Positions 36,991 through 45,681 of a stretch of DNA of 64,000 nucleotides are shown here, piece after piece (the stretch's first letter is position 1; each line of letters starts with the position of its first letter). The translations under genes and the position numbers were made by a program. Under the pieces are notes generated by a model. That model ran no database searches, was not told the DNA's origin, and saw nothing but the letters and a program-made list of their open reading frames with translations. The DNA is from Hymenobacter montanus (GTDB lineage Bacteria > Bacteroidota > Bacteroidia > Cytophagales > Hymenobacteraceae): positions 124,001 through 188,000 of the forward strand of contig NZ_JACXAD010000007.1 of NCBI RefSeq assembly GCF_014699115.1. Reading direction: 5' to 3'.

Positions 36991-37980
36991 CTATTGAAGC
37001 TCGGTATCGGAGGCCTCGCCGCGCCCCCAGCACGAGAGCGAGGCTACGGTAGTGTCGGCAATATTGGTTAGGGCTTCCCGGGTCAGAAAGGCCTGATGGC
37101 CGGTAATAAGCACGTTGGGCTGAGCCAGGAGCTGGGCGAAGGTGGCATCCGGCGGAGCCTCATGGGAGTGGTCTTCGAAAAACAGCCCTTTCTCGTGCTC
37201 ATACACGTCCAGGCCAAGATAGCCGAGCTGCCCGCTTCGCAGAGCTGCGAGCGCCGCGAGCGTGTCCAACTCGCCCCCGCGGCCGGTGTTGATGAGCATT
37301 ACGCCGGGCTTCATTTGGGCGAGCGCCTTGGCATCAATCAGGTGGCGGGTGTGCTCGGTTAGCGGGGCGTGAATGGTGATGATGTCGGCTTGTGCATACA
37401 ACTCGTTAAGTGCTACGTAGGCTATCCCCAGCTCCGCTCCCAGCCGGGAGTCAGGCACCAGGTCATAGCCCAGCAGCCGGCAGCCAAAGCCGTGCAGGAT
37501 GCGGGCAACAATGCCGCCGATGCGGCCGCAGCCAATAATGCCCACGGTCTTGCCGTGTAAATCGAAGCCAATCAGCTGGTCGAGCCGAAAATCATAGGTG
37601 CGCAGCTGCTGGTCGGCCAGGTGTAGCCGTCGGTTCAGGGCGAGAATAAGCGCGATGGTATGCTCGGCAATGGCGTAAGGCGAGTACTCCGGCACGTTGG
37701 CTACCCGCAAGCCCAGGCGGCGGGCCGCGGCCAGGTCAACGTGGTCGTACCCGGCGGCCCGCACGGCTACGAAGCGCACCCCGAGGGCGTGCAGCTGCTC
37801 CAGTACGGCAGCCGAAGCATTGTCGCCGGTGAATAAGGCCACCGCCTGGCTGCCCCGGGCTTGAGCGGCAGTAGCAGGCCCGAGGGCTGCTTCAACAAAA
37901 TGCAGCTCGTGTTGCCCCTGGGCCGCCTGAATCAGATAAGGCTGCTCGAAGCGGTGGGCGCTGAAAACGGTAAGGCGCAT
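36991..37980 (-). CDS. D-lactate dehydrogenase / 2-hydroxyacid dehydrogenase
   Basis: NAD-dependent D-2-hydroxyacid dehydrogenase, 329 residues, closest in pattern to fermentative D-lactate dehydrogenases. The Rossmann motif is GIIGCGRIGGIVA. The catalytic triad is suggested by Arg in INTGRGGELD, Glu in LDVYEHEKGLFF and His in ITGHQAFLT. It would reduce pyruvate to D-lactate under oxygen limitation. A Fnr-like site (CTGATAACTGTCAT) lies at 38052-38065 upstream, but at a spacing different from the cbb3 promoters. Confidence 0.88.
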   Translation of the reverse strand: MRLTVFSAHRFEQPYLIQAAQGQHELHFVEAALGPATAAQARGSQAVALFTGDNASAAVLEQLHALGVRFVAVRAAGYDHVDLAAARRLGLRVANVPEYSPYAIAEHTIALILALNRRLHLADQQLRTYDFRLDQLIGFDLHGKTVGIIGCGRIGGIVARILHGFGCRLLGYDLVPDSRLGAELGIAYVALNELYAQADIITIHAPLTEHTRHLIDAKALAQMKPGVMLINTGRGGELDTLAALAALRSGQLGYLGLDVYEHEKGLFFEDHSHEAPPDATFAQLLAQPNVLITGHQAFLTREALTNIADTTVASLSCWGRGEASDTELQ

Positions 37981-38005
37981 AAGAAGAAACGTGGTTTGTG
38001 CGGCC

Positions 38006-38013
38006 CAAAGCTA
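38006..38013 (-). promoter_or_regulatory. -7 box of the D-lactate dehydrogenase gene
   Basis: TAGCTTTG on the minus strand, 25 bases before the ATG. A one-mismatch Fnr-like site at 38052-38065 lies 38 bases further upstream. Confidence 0.45.
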
Positions 38014-38146
38014 CCGCTTTGCCTCCGGCTCAGCTTTTCGCTTGTCGCGGCCTGATAACTGTCATCCCGCTCCATAAGAATAATCATGGGCCTCCGCGCT
38101 GGCAGAGCGGAAATTTGACCCTGCACTGCTCAGCCCTGCCCTCCTT

Positions 38147-39394
38147 ATGACTTATCCTTTCAAGGCGCTTAGCCTTACCTACAAGAAAGCGCCATTGGCA
38201 ATCCGGGAACTGCTGGCGCTCGATGAAGCCGCCTGCCGGCTGCTGCTGCACACCCTGCAACACGAGCTTGGGCTGGCTGACCTGTTGGTGCTCAGCACCT
38301 GCAACCGCACCGAAGTGTACTACTCGGCCGAGGGCGACCCGAGCGGGGCCATCATCAAAGCCTTAGGACAAGTGGCGGGGCTGGCCGACGGGGCCGCCTA
38401 CCGCTCTTACTTTACCGCGTTCAACACGGCGCCGGAAGCGGTCCAGCACCTGTTTGAAGTGGCCCTGGGCCTGGATGCCCAAGTAGTCGGCGACCGGCAA
38501 ATCAGCCGACAGGTGAAACGGGCGTACCAACGCTCGGCCGCCGCGCAGGCCGCCGGGCCGTTTCTGCACCGCCTGCTGCACACCGTGCTGGGCAGCAGCA
38601 AGCGGGTGCAGCAGGAAACCGCGTTTCGCGACGGTGCCGCGTCCACCTCCTACGCGACCCTGGAGCTGGTGCGGGAGCTGACCGCTCATATGGACCGGCC
38701 GCGGGTTCTCATTGTGGGGCTCGGCGAGATAGGCGCCGATGTCTGCCGTCATTTCGCTAAAAGCAAGCGTTTTGCCGAGGTGACGATTTGCAACCGCACC
38801 ACGGCCATAGCTGCTGCCCTGGCCGCTGAGTGCGGTGTGCAGTTGCTCGACTTTGCGCAGCTAAGCCAGGGCCTGCGGGCCGCGGACGTCATTATTTCTT
38901 CCCTAAATGCGGCAGCCCCCTTTTTTACCTCCGAAATGGTGTCGGGCCTCCCCATTTCAGCGCATAAGTTCTTTATTGACTTGTCGGTGCCGCGCAGCAT
39001 TGCGGCTGAGGTGGAGAACGTGCCGGGCGTGCTGGTGTACAACATCGATTCCATCCAAAGCAAAGCCTCGGCGGCGCTGGCCCGGCGGGTAGCGGCTATT
39101 CCGCAGGTGCGGGCCATTATTGCGGAGAGCAAGGCCGGGTTTGCCCAGTGGGCCCGCGAACTGTGCCTCGCGCCGGTTATTCAGCAGGTGAAAAGTGCCT
39201 TGGAGCAGCTGCGGCAAAAAGAGCTAGCCCGGTTCCGCAAAAGCGCCAGTCCGGCCCAGTCTCAATTGCTGGAAGAAGCAACGAAGGCGTTGGTGCAAAA
39301 GGTGCTGAAGCGGCAGGTGCTGCAGCTAAAAGCCGCCTTGCAGCGCGGCGAAACCAGACCGATTGAAGGCCTGTTCGCTGCCTTAGCCCCGTAA
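38147..39394 (+). CDS. hemA: Glutamyl-tRNA reductase
   Basis: First committed step of C5-pathway haem synthesis, reducing glutamyl-tRNA to glutamate-1-semialdehyde. The 415-residue protein has the catalytic cysteine in LSTCNRTEVYYS (Cys52), the NADPH-binding domain (VLIVGLGEIGADVC) and the C-terminal dimerisation helices. It lies opposite hemF. Its TAA stop is the start of a GCGGACTC hairpin repeat, so the 3' end of the gene abuts the repeat directly. Confidence 0.96.
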   Translation: MTYPFKALSLTYKKAPLAIRELLALDEAACRLLLHTLQHELGLADLLVLSTCNRTEVYYSAEGDPSGAIIKALGQVAGLADGAAYRSYFTAFNTAPEAVQHLFEVALGLDAQVVGDRQISRQVKRAYQRSAAAQAAGPFLHRLLHTVLGSSKRVQQETAFRDGAASTSYATLELVRELTAHMDRPRVLIVGLGEIGADVCRHFAKSKRFAEVTICNRTTAIAAALAAECGVQLLDFAQLSQGLRAADVIISSLNAAAPFFTSEMVSGLPISAHKFFIDLSVPRSIAAEVENVPGVLVYNIDSIQSKASAALARRVAAIPQVRAIIAESKAGFAQWARELCLAPVIQQVKSALEQLRQKELARFRKSASPAQSQLLEEATKALVQKVLKRQVLQLKAALQRGETRPIEGLFAALAP

Positions 39395-39467
39395 CGCGGA
39401 CTCTGCGAGTCCGCGAGTTAGAACCATGGGGCATCGTTCACGCGCGGACTCGCAGAGTCCGCGTTAC
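39391..39467. repeat. Paired GCGGACTC hairpins forming the stops of hemA and hemF
   Basis: Two hairpins, at 39395-39415 and 39443-39463, each with 9-base perfect arms (CGCGGACTC and GAGTCCGCG) and a 3-base loop, arranged as inverted copies. The outer ends are GTAACGCGG and its reverse complement. These TAA triplets are the stop codons of the convergent hemA and hemF genes. Confidence 0.85.
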
Positions 39468-40399
39468 TGCACCCAGTTCACGCCTTGGCGGAGCCAGGCT
39501 AGGGTGACGGCTTCGGGGGAGCCGGGGGCGGGCTGGTAGTCATAGGTCCAGGCGGCCAGGGGCGGCAGGCTCATGAGGATGGATTCGGTGCGTCCGCCGG
39601 TTTCCAGGCCGAAGCGGGTGCCCCGGTCAATGGCCAGATTGAACTCCGCGTAGCGGCCCCGGCGTAGGAGCTGCCACTGGGTTTCCGACTCGCCATAGGG
39701 AAGGTCGCGGTTCTGGCGCAGCAGCTCGCAGTAGGTGCGGCCGTAAACTTCCCCCACGGCTTGCACGAAGGCAAACAGCTCGTCAAAGCTGCCATCTTGG
39801 CCCACGGTGAGGCGGTCGAAAAAGATGCCGCCCACCCCGCGCGTCTCCTGGCGGTGGGGCAGGTAGAAGTACTTATCGGCCCAGTCCTTAAAGCGGGAGT
39901 AGTAGCCGGGGTTGTGGCGCTCGCACACCGCGCGAATCTGCTGGTGAAACCAGCGGGCCTGGGCCTCGTCCACGTAAATCGGGGTCAGGTCGAGGCCGCC
40001 GCCGAACCAAGCTTCGCCGTTGCCGGCCTCGAAGTAGCGTACGTTCATGTGGGAGATGGGTACCATAGGGCTGCGCGGGTGCTGCACCACGCTCACGCCG
40101 GTGGCGAAGTAGGCGGGGTCGGGCATGAGCAGCTGGCGCGCGGCGGCCTCGCTCAGGCGGCCCCAGACGGCGGAGAAGTTCACCCCACCTTTTTCCAGCA
40201 CCGCGCCGTTACCGATGACGCGGGTGCGGCCCCCACCACCTTCGCCGTGTTCCCAGGGCGTTTCCTGAAAGGTCGTGCCGCCATCGGCCGCCTCGAGCTG
40301 CTGGCACAGCCAGTCCTGAAAGTGGCGCATCCAGGCCTCTACGGAAGTCCGGGCGTTGGAGGTAGTGGGGGCGGGGTGAATAGATTCGGCAGGTTGCAT
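39464..40399 (-). CDS. hemF: Oxygen-dependent coproporphyrinogen III oxidase
   Basis: Converts coproporphyrinogen III to protoporphyrinogen IX using O2. The 311-residue length fits. Conserved stretches include HMNVRYFEAGNGEAWFGGG, DLTPIYVDEAQARWFHQQI, GVGGIFFDRL and EFNLAIDRGTRFGLETGGR. It is convergent with hemA, and the two share a repeat that carries both stop codons. Proximity to the cbb3 cluster fits the haem demand of that oxidase. Confidence 0.96.
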   Translation of the reverse strand: MQPAESIHPAPTTSNARTSVEAWMRHFQDWLCQQLEAADGGTTFQETPWEHGEGGGGRTRVIGNGAVLEKGGVNFSAVWGRLSEAAARQLLMPDPAYFATGVSVVQHPRSPMVPISHMNVRYFEAGNGEAWFGGGLDLTPIYVDEAQARWFHQQIRAVCERHNPGYYSRFKDWADKYFYLPHRQETRGVGGIFFDRLTVGQDGSFDELFAFVQAVGEVYGRTYCELLRQNRDLPYGESETQWQLLRRGRYAEFNLAIDRGTRFGLETGGRTESILMSLPPLAAWTYDYQPAPGSPEAVTLAWLRQGVNWVQ

Positions 40400-40482
40400 A
40401 GCGGAAACGGTTGGGCGTCAGGTCGCGGCTTACTGGGCCGCCGGTGGCAGCGCTGAAAAGAGAAGGTAGATTGAGAGGGCTT

Positions 40483-40572
40483 GTGCAATTACCCGGGGCG
40501 GCTGGGCGCGAAGCAAAGAAGCCGCAAAGCTTTACATTAGGCAGGAGTGCAATTACCCGGGGCAGCTAGGCG
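40483..40572. repeat. 26-base direct repeat, 64-base period
   Basis: GTGCAATTACCCGGGGC starts at 40483 and again at 40547. The copies match over 26 bases with two mismatches. They lie between the universal stress protein gene and hemF and may belong to the upstream region of hemF. Confidence 0.7.
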
Positions 40573-40579
40573 TGGGCAA

Positions 40580-41467
40580 TCAAGTCAGTTCCAGCAAGTA
40601 GGCCTGTAAACGGGCTTCCGCCGCCTGGCGCAGGCTGCACTGCTCGCAGCAGGCGGGGGTGGGCTCGGTGCTGGTGGGCAGTAGTAGCACCGGAATGCGT
40701 AGGTGGTAGGCGTTAGTTTTGGTGTAGTGGGGGTTGAAGAAGCGCCGCACCAGGCAGCCGTCGGCCGTGGTTACCACCAGCAGCTGCGCGCCGTGCTCGG
40801 CGCTGAAGTCGCTGAGGCCCTCGAGCGTATCTTCCTCGGGCAGCAAGTGCACCGTGGCATCCGCGAAATGGGCGCGGGCACTGATCAGGGCCTTTTTGAG
40901 GGGAGCCAGGCCCGCGCTGGTCGGCGCGTGGAACTGAACCAGGTTGAAGTGCGCTCCGGCCGGGCTGGCCAGCGGCTTGAGCCATTGCAGGTAGCTGCCA
41001 TCCAGGCCGGCGAAGTTGCCGGATATCACTATCCGGCTGGCTAGCTCGTGCCGGCCCAGGGGAACCAGCAGCACGGGACAGCTCACGCGTTCGGGCAGCA
41101 GGGCCAGCGGGCTGCCAGGGGCTTGGTTCGTAGCACAATCGTTCAGCGTCAGCCCCGCTACCACCAGGCTGGCCCGGTAGTCCGCCACCAGCATTGCCAG
41201 TGCCTCGGCCAGTGGCTCAGTGCTTACGTGACAGCGGTAGCTGATGCGGCGGCCACTCTGCCGGGTGAGCTGCTGGTAGCGCACACGCTCGGCCAGGGCT
41301 TTAAGCCGGTGAAGCACAGCGGTCTGCTGTTCCGCGGGGAGGAGGCGACCGGTGCGGCTGTGCACCAGCACGATTTCGGCTGGCAGGCGCAGAGCCAGCT
41401 TGTTGGCGTAAACCAGCGCGTTTTCGGAGGCCGCGGAGAAGTCAATAGGCACCAGGATGGTTTGCAT
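40580..41467 (-). CDS. Universal stress protein (tandem UspA domains)
   Basis: A 295-residue protein with two Usp domains. The first begins MQTILVPIDFSAASENALVYA and carries VVAGL, the start of a nucleotide-binding-type loop. The second is more divergent and ends with a Cys-containing segment (ACCEQCSLR). The ATG at 41467 places the family motif at the N-terminus; the open frame to 41500 is discarded. In Bacteroidota tandem Usp genes often sit beside cbb3 oxidase clusters, as here. Confidence 0.9.
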   Translation of the reverse strand: MQTILVPIDFSAASENALVYANKLALRLPAEIVLVHSRTGRLLPAEQQTAVLHRLKALAERVRYQQLTRQSGRRISYRCHVSTEPLAEALAMLVADYRASLVVAGLTLNDCATNQAPGSPLALLPERVSCPVLLVPLGRHELASRIVISGNFAGLDGSYLQWLKPLASPAGAHFNLVQFHAPTSAGLAPLKKALISARAHFADATVHLLPEEDTLEGLSDFSAEHGAQLLVVTTADGCLVRRFFNPHYTKTNAYHLRIPVLLLPTSTEPTPACCEQCSLRQAAEARLQAYLLELT

Positions 41468-41521
41468 GGCGTTAGGAGGCGGAAAAAAGTTGATGAGCAA
41501 GCTGCTAGAATATGGATAGGC

Positions 41522-42268
41522 TTATTCGGCCGGAGTCTCGACCGGCCCCTGACAGTAGTGCACCGAGGCAGGCTGGGGCTGCCCAGCCGGGGCCGTGGTA
41601 ACACTGCCCATTTGGGGGCTTAGGTAGGGGATGCCCAGCCCCAGTCCGCGCACGATGAACAAGCCCGCCAGCACGGCTGCCAGCACCGGCACGGCCCGGC
41701 GTAGCCGCCCGCGCCACCCCAGAGGCACCAACTGCCCGGTCAGGGATAAGGCCAGCATCAGGGGCACGGTGCCCAGGCCAAAAAAGGCCATGTAGCCCGC
41801 CGCCCCGGCTACGCCCGGCGCACTCAGCGCTCCCGCCAGGGCCACGTAAACCAACCCGCAGGGCAGCAGGCCATTCAGCACCCCGGTGGCGTACAGGGCG
41901 CCCAGCGAAGGATGCCGGTAGAAATACCCCAGCCGGCTTCTCACCTGGGCCAGCACGACGTCTAAACCCAGTGAAGCCGCACCGCGGGACTGCCAGCGTT
42001 TTGGCGTCACGACCAGCCCTAGAATCAGGGCGCCCGATAGCAGCGACAAGCCCTGCTGCCAGCCGGCCACTCGCAGACCCTGGCCCAGGAGGCCCGCGGT
42101 CGCTCCCAGCAGGCTATAAGTCGTAACCCGCCCAAGGTTGTAGAGCACCCGCCCGGCCCCGTACCGGCCCCGGGAGCTGCTGCCCGGCAAGGCCAGGGCA
42201 ATGGCGCCGCACATGCCCACGCAGTGGAAGCTGCCCAGCACCCCAAATAAGAAGCCCGCCCAAAGCAT
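41522..42268 (-). CDS. SafE/TauE-like membrane protein of the cbb3 cluster
   Basis: A 248-residue protein with about six transmembrane helices. The N-terminal motif GSFHCVGMCGAIALALPG contains the HCxGMC signature of UreH/SafE-like transporters. A second such motif is LPCGLVYVALAGAL. Homologues lie at the end of cbb3 operons in Bacteroidota and are proposed to help copper or assembly steps. The transported substrate is unknown. It follows the FixH-like gene on the same strand. Confidence 0.88.
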   Translation of the reverse strand: MLWAGFLFGVLGSFHCVGMCGAIALALPGSSSRGRYGAGRVLYNLGRVTTYSLLGATAGLLGQGLRVAGWQQGLSLLSGALILGLVVTPKRWQSRGAASLGLDVVLAQVRSRLGYFYRHPSLGALYATGVLNGLLPCGLVYVALAGALSAPGVAGAAGYMAFFGLGTVPLMLALSLTGQLVPLGWRGRLRRAVPVLAAVLAGLFIVRGLGLGIPYLSPQMGSVTTAPAGQPQPASVHYCQGPVETPAE

Positions 42269-42317
42269 GATGATAGTGTTAATAGTCAGCTGTTTATTCC
42301 TTGTTGGCGAGGCTGGT

Positions 42318-42779
42318 TCAGATGGTCAGTTCTTGCTCGATGAAATATTGCTGGCGGCCTGCGGTGAAATCCAGCCGCAGCCGCCAGTGCCCGGGCCGCA
42401 GCCGGCTCGTGTTCAGGTGCTGCCGGGCCGAATCGCCGGTGGGCTCGAAGGGCAGCTTAAAATCCAGCCTCTGGTCGGAAGGTCGGAAGAAGTGCAGCGT
42501 GCCGTGCACTGCCTGCGCGGCCAGGCTGGGTGGTAGCTGCAGCGTAAGGCGTCGCGCCCCGGGCTGGTAGCTTACCCGCACCGGGGCGGGCAGGGCGGCC
42601 GTCCGGGCCACTGACTCCAGGCGCTGCTGGAAGGCCAGCTCCTGCTGGTAATAGTCGACGCTGACCAGGTCCACGCTGGTGCGCATGGCCTGCTGCACCA
42701 TATAGCCGATGTAGCCGGCGAACAGCACGAAAGTGGCGATAATGGCGGCGGGCCACAGGTTGCGGCGAGTGGTTGTCAT
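42318..42779 (-). CDS. FixH-like cbb3 assembly protein
   Basis: A 153-residue protein with one N-terminal transmembrane helix (NLWPAAIIATFVLFAGYIGYMV) and a periplasmic domain with the family pattern VDYYQQELAFQQRL, then GHWRLRLDF near the end. The longer frame to 42890 is translated repeat sequence, so the ATG at 42779 is used. FixH works with the P-type ATPase in oxidase maturation. Two copies of the GCGGACTT hairpin separate it from ccoG. Confidence 0.88.
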   Translation of the reverse strand: MTTTRRNLWPAAIIATFVLFAGYIGYMVQQAMRTSVDLVSVDYYQQELAFQQRLESVARTAALPAPVRVSYQPGARRLTLQLPPSLAAQAVHGTLHFFRPSDQRLDFKLPFEPTGDSARQHLNTSRLRPGHWRLRLDFTAGRQQYFIEQELTI

Positions 42780-42786
42780 GAGAATA

Positions 42787-42865
42787 GAAGTAGCGCGGAC
42801 TTTGTAAGTCCGCGTATGGCGGCCATAGAAGTTGAAGTAGCGCGGACTTTGTAAGTCCGCGTATA
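42787..42865. repeat. Two direct copies of a GCGGACTT hairpin
   Basis: Perfect hairpins at 42794-42814 and 42841-42861 (arms CGCGGACTT and AAGTCCGCG, loop TGT) inside a tandem repeat of about 47 bases. They share the core of the elements at 39391-39467 and 53041-53115. They lie between ccoG and the FixH-like gene. Confidence 0.85.
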
Positions 42866-42907
42866 GCGGGCATGAGAATTGAAGCAGCACGAACCACAGC
42901 GGCCGCG

Positions 42908-44317
42908 CTACCGGATGGGGCCGAGGAACTTGGTTTTCGTTTCGGTGATGAGCTGGTTGCCGCTGAACACGCCAATGCGGATTTTCTGGTTGGTGGTATG
43001 CAGTGCCGACTTGGGTAGCTCCGCGAAAAACACCCCTTCGGTCATGCCCTGGGCCGGCAGCTGCAGCCCCTCATTCCCCACCAGCGCGATGGTGCCCCCG
43101 GCGGGTTCCAACACCCGCAGCGTAATGGGATAGGGGCGGTTGGTTTTGTTGATGATGGACACGTTGTAGAGGTTGGTAATCGTGCCGCGGGTGGTTTTCT
43201 GGAACAGCTGGCCGGGGGTGCGCAGCACGGTGGCCTGCACGTTGGAGCGCGACGCCAGCAGGAAAATCAGCCCGGCTACCAGCACCCCCAGCACCCCCGA
43301 CAGGACCTTTACCCGCCCGTTGAGGCGGAAGCGGGTACCCTCGGCGATGTTGTGCTCGGAAGCGTGCCGAATCAGGCCGGGGGGCTTGTTCAGCAGGTGC
43401 ATGATGTTGTTGCAGACGTCGATGCAGGCGGTGCAGTTCACGCATTCCAGCTGCTGGGCGCCGTTGCGGATGTCAATGCCCGTGGGGCACACCTGCACGC
43501 ACTGCTGGCAGTCGATGCAGTCGCCGGCGGTGCGCGCCTGGTTCCGGCGCATCTTTTCGCGGGGCTCCCCGCGCTGATAGTCGTAGGCCACCGCCAGGCT
43601 GTCCTGGTCGAGCAGCACGCCCTGCAGGCGGCCATACGGGCAGGCAATGGTGCAGACCTGCTCCCGGAACCGCGCAAACACGGCGTAGAACAGTCCCGTG
43701 AACCCCACTATTGAAACCAGGCCGCCCAAGTGCTGCCGGGGTGGGTCGGTCACTATCCTCCCCAGCTCATCGGTGCCGATGATGTAAGCCAGAAAGGTGT
43801 TGGCAATGAGAAAGGAGATAAGCAGGAACAGCGCGTGCTTCGTAGCCTTGCGGCCGAGCTTGTTCCAGCTTAGCGCCGCGCGGTCCAGGGCTTTCTGCTG
43901 GGGCGCGTCACCCTCCAGCCAGTACTCCAGGCGGCGGAACACCATTTCCAGGAAGATGGTCTGCGGGCAGACCCAGCCGCAGAACACCCGACCGTAGACG
44001 ATGGTAAACACGATGATGAACACCGCAAACGTCAGTGCGCCCACCAGCAGAATGAAGAAGTCCTGGGGCCAGAAAATCTGGCCGAAGATGATAAACTTCC
44101 GCGCCGGCAGGTTGAGCAGGAGCAGGGGCAAGTCGTTGCAGCGCAGCCAGGGGCCCGCGAACAGCAGCGCCAGCAGCCCCCCGCTGAGCCACTGGCGGGC
44201 CCGGTAGAGGGGGCCGTGGGGCTTTCTGGGGTACAGCCACACGCGCTTGCCCGCGGCATCCACCGTTGACAGGTGGGTGCGGAAGTCGTCGCTGGGTTGG
44301 TACTTGATGGCGGCCAT
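42908..44317 (-). CDS. ccoG: cbb3 oxidase accessory protein CcoG (FixG/RdxA)
   Basis: A 469-residue membrane Fe-S protein required for copper handling during cbb3 assembly. It has about five transmembrane helices. Cys motifs include VFCGWVCPQTIF, ACPYGRLQG and two 4Fe-4S sets (GDCIDCQQCVQVCPTGID and ECVNCTACIDVCN). A C-terminal immunoglobulin-like domain completes the FixG family layout. Part of the minus-strand cco cluster. Confidence 0.95.
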   Translation of the reverse strand: MAAIKYQPSDDFRTHLSTVDAAGKRVWLYPRKPHGPLYRARQWLSGGLLALLFAGPWLRCNDLPLLLLNLPARKFIIFGQIFWPQDFFILLVGALTFAVFIIVFTIVYGRVFCGWVCPQTIFLEMVFRRLEYWLEGDAPQQKALDRAALSWNKLGRKATKHALFLLISFLIANTFLAYIIGTDELGRIVTDPPRQHLGGLVSIVGFTGLFYAVFARFREQVCTIACPYGRLQGVLLDQDSLAVAYDYQRGEPREKMRRNQARTAGDCIDCQQCVQVCPTGIDIRNGAQQLECVNCTACIDVCNNIMHLLNKPPGLIRHASEHNIAEGTRFRLNGRVKVLSGVLGVLVAGLIFLLASRSNVQATVLRTPGQLFQKTTRGTITNLYNVSIINKTNRPYPITLRVLEPAGGTIALVGNEGLQLPAQGMTEGVFFAELPKSALHTTNQKIRIGVFSGNQLITETKTKFLGPIR

Positions 44318-44366
44318 TGGATAAGGGGCGCGGCCTTCGCAGCCCGCCCGGGAACAGTTAGCTGAT

Positions 44367-44467
44367 GTGTGGTCTGTGGTCGCGGCCTAGGGAATTTTAG
44401 CGCAACCAATGCTGCTCAAATAGGCTTGTAGTGTGGTCTATGGCTGTGGCCTGCGGAGTCCGCCCTA
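44367..44467. repeat. Imperfect direct repeat and partial GCGGACT hairpin behind ccoP
   Basis: A 22-base unit starting GTGTGGTCT occurs at 44367-44388 and 44431-44452 with four mismatches. A short GCGGAC/GTCCGC hairpin remnant at 44453-44464 sits directly beside the TAG stop of ccoP at 44465-44467. Confidence 0.5.
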
Positions 44468-45346
44468 CTGAGCGGCGACCGGCTTGCTGTCGGCCGCTTC
44501 CTTCTCACCCTGCGGCTCTTTGGCATTGGCTGGCTTCGTACCCTGCAGGGATTTGATGTAGGAAGCTAGCTGCAGGATCTGCTTGCCGGCGAGCTTGCTC
44601 TTCCAGGCCACCATGCCCTTGCTGGCCACGCCGAACTTGATGGTTTTATACACCTGGTTGATTTCGCCGCCGTGCAGCCAGTAGTCATCGGTCAGGTTGG
44701 GGCCCACTTTGCCTTCGGCGTTGGCGCCGTGGCACGGTGCGCAGTTGGTCACGAACAGGGCCTTGCCAGCGCTTAAATCGGCCGGTGCCGAGAGGGCGGC
44801 GTACGTGGTGAGCCGGTTGGGGTCGTCGGGGCCGGCCGATACAAGCCGGGCGGCCTGTCGCATCTCAGTTTCGTACTCCGCCAGTTGCAGCTGCCCGGAC
44901 CGGGCCACGTGGTAGTAGCCCACGTAGACCAAGGCAAACACAATGGTGAGGTAGAAGCCGTACTTCCACCACGGCGGCAGGTCGTTGTCGTACTCGGTGA
45001 TGCCGTCGTAGTCGTGGCCCATCAGCTCGTCGCGGTACTCGCCGGTTACCAGGCGGGCGTCGCCCACGAGCAGGCCCAGGGCCCGGCCGCTCCAGGTGTC
45101 GTGCACCGTGGGCAGGGCATATACCTTGCGCAGCACGAGCCTCAGGTTGAGGAGCAGGGCCATAAATAGCACCAGAAACACGAGCAGCACCAGTCCCAGC
45201 GTACTCAGCCCAAACCAGAACAGCTTCTCGGTTCCGGGGCCGGCGGGCTGGGTCCGCGCCACCACCTCCGCCGCCTGGCCCAAGGCCGGGCGGGCGGCCA
45301 GCAGCCCTACGCCGGCCGCGCCCAGAAAGTAACGGAAGGCCCTCAT
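44465..45346 (-). CDS. ccoP: cbb3 oxidase subunit CcoP (single-haem form)
   Basis: Membrane-anchored cytochrome c subunit, 293 residues. It has a signal-like N-terminus, a transmembrane helix (LFWFGLSTLGLVLLVFLVLF), a second hydrophobic segment near residue 130, and one cytochrome c domain with TNCAPCHGANAEGKVGPNL (haem site at about residue 200). Proteobacterial CcoP has two CxxCH motifs, but only one is present here. The ATG overlaps the stop of the preceding small gene (ATGA). Confidence 0.93.
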   Translation of the reverse strand: MRAFRYFLGAAGVGLLAARPALGQAAEVVARTQPAGPGTEKLFWFGLSTLGLVLLVFLVLFMALLLNLRLVLRKVYALPTVHDTWSGRALGLLVGDARLVTGEYRDELMGHDYDGITEYDNDLPPWWKYGFYLTIVFALVYVGYYHVARSGQLQLAEYETEMRQAARLVSAGPDDPNRLTTYAALSAPADLSAGKALFVTNCAPCHGANAEGKVGPNLTDDYWLHGGEINQVYKTIKFGVASKGMVAWKSKLAGKQILQLASYIKSLQGTKPANAKEPQGEKEAADSKPVAAQ

Positions 45347-45681
45347 GCGGCAATGGCTTCGGGGGTGGCAGCCGCCGCGAAGGCGGGCGTAGGAGTGGGA
45401 GCCGGGGCGTGGGCGGGCGTGGGCTCAGTCGGAGCTACCGGTCCCGCGACCGGAGCAGGCGTCTGCTCGGCCGCGGCGGCCGAGTATTGGCGCTGCGCGG
45501 CGGCCGTGGCCGTCGCCCCGTTGATGAGGGCCATCAGCAGCACCACGCCGGCCACCCACCACGTCACCCAGCTTAGCACGTCGGTGGCTTGAGGACCGGC
45601 CGGGGTAGTCGATTGGGCAGAGGCCAGGAAAGTGGAAAACAAACCGGCAGCTGTGAGCAGAAAAAAGCGGGTGGTTAGCAT
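45343..45681 (-). CDS. Small Pro/Ala-rich membrane protein within the cco operon
   Basis: A 112-residue protein with a signal peptide (FFLLTAAGLFSTFLASAQ), one transmembrane helix (WVTWWVAGVVLLMALING) and a Pro/Ala-rich tail of about 40 residues. It overlaps ccoQ by 7 bases and ccoP by 4 bases, so it is firmly inside the operon. No family was recognised. A role as a small oxidase-associated subunit or assembly factor is inferred from position. Confidence 0.75.
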   Translation of the reverse strand: MLTTRFFLLTAAGLFSTFLASAQSTTPAGPQATDVLSWVTWWVAGVVLLMALINGATATAAAQRQYSAAAAEQTPAPVAGPVAPTEPTPAHAPAPTPTPAFAAAATPEAIAA

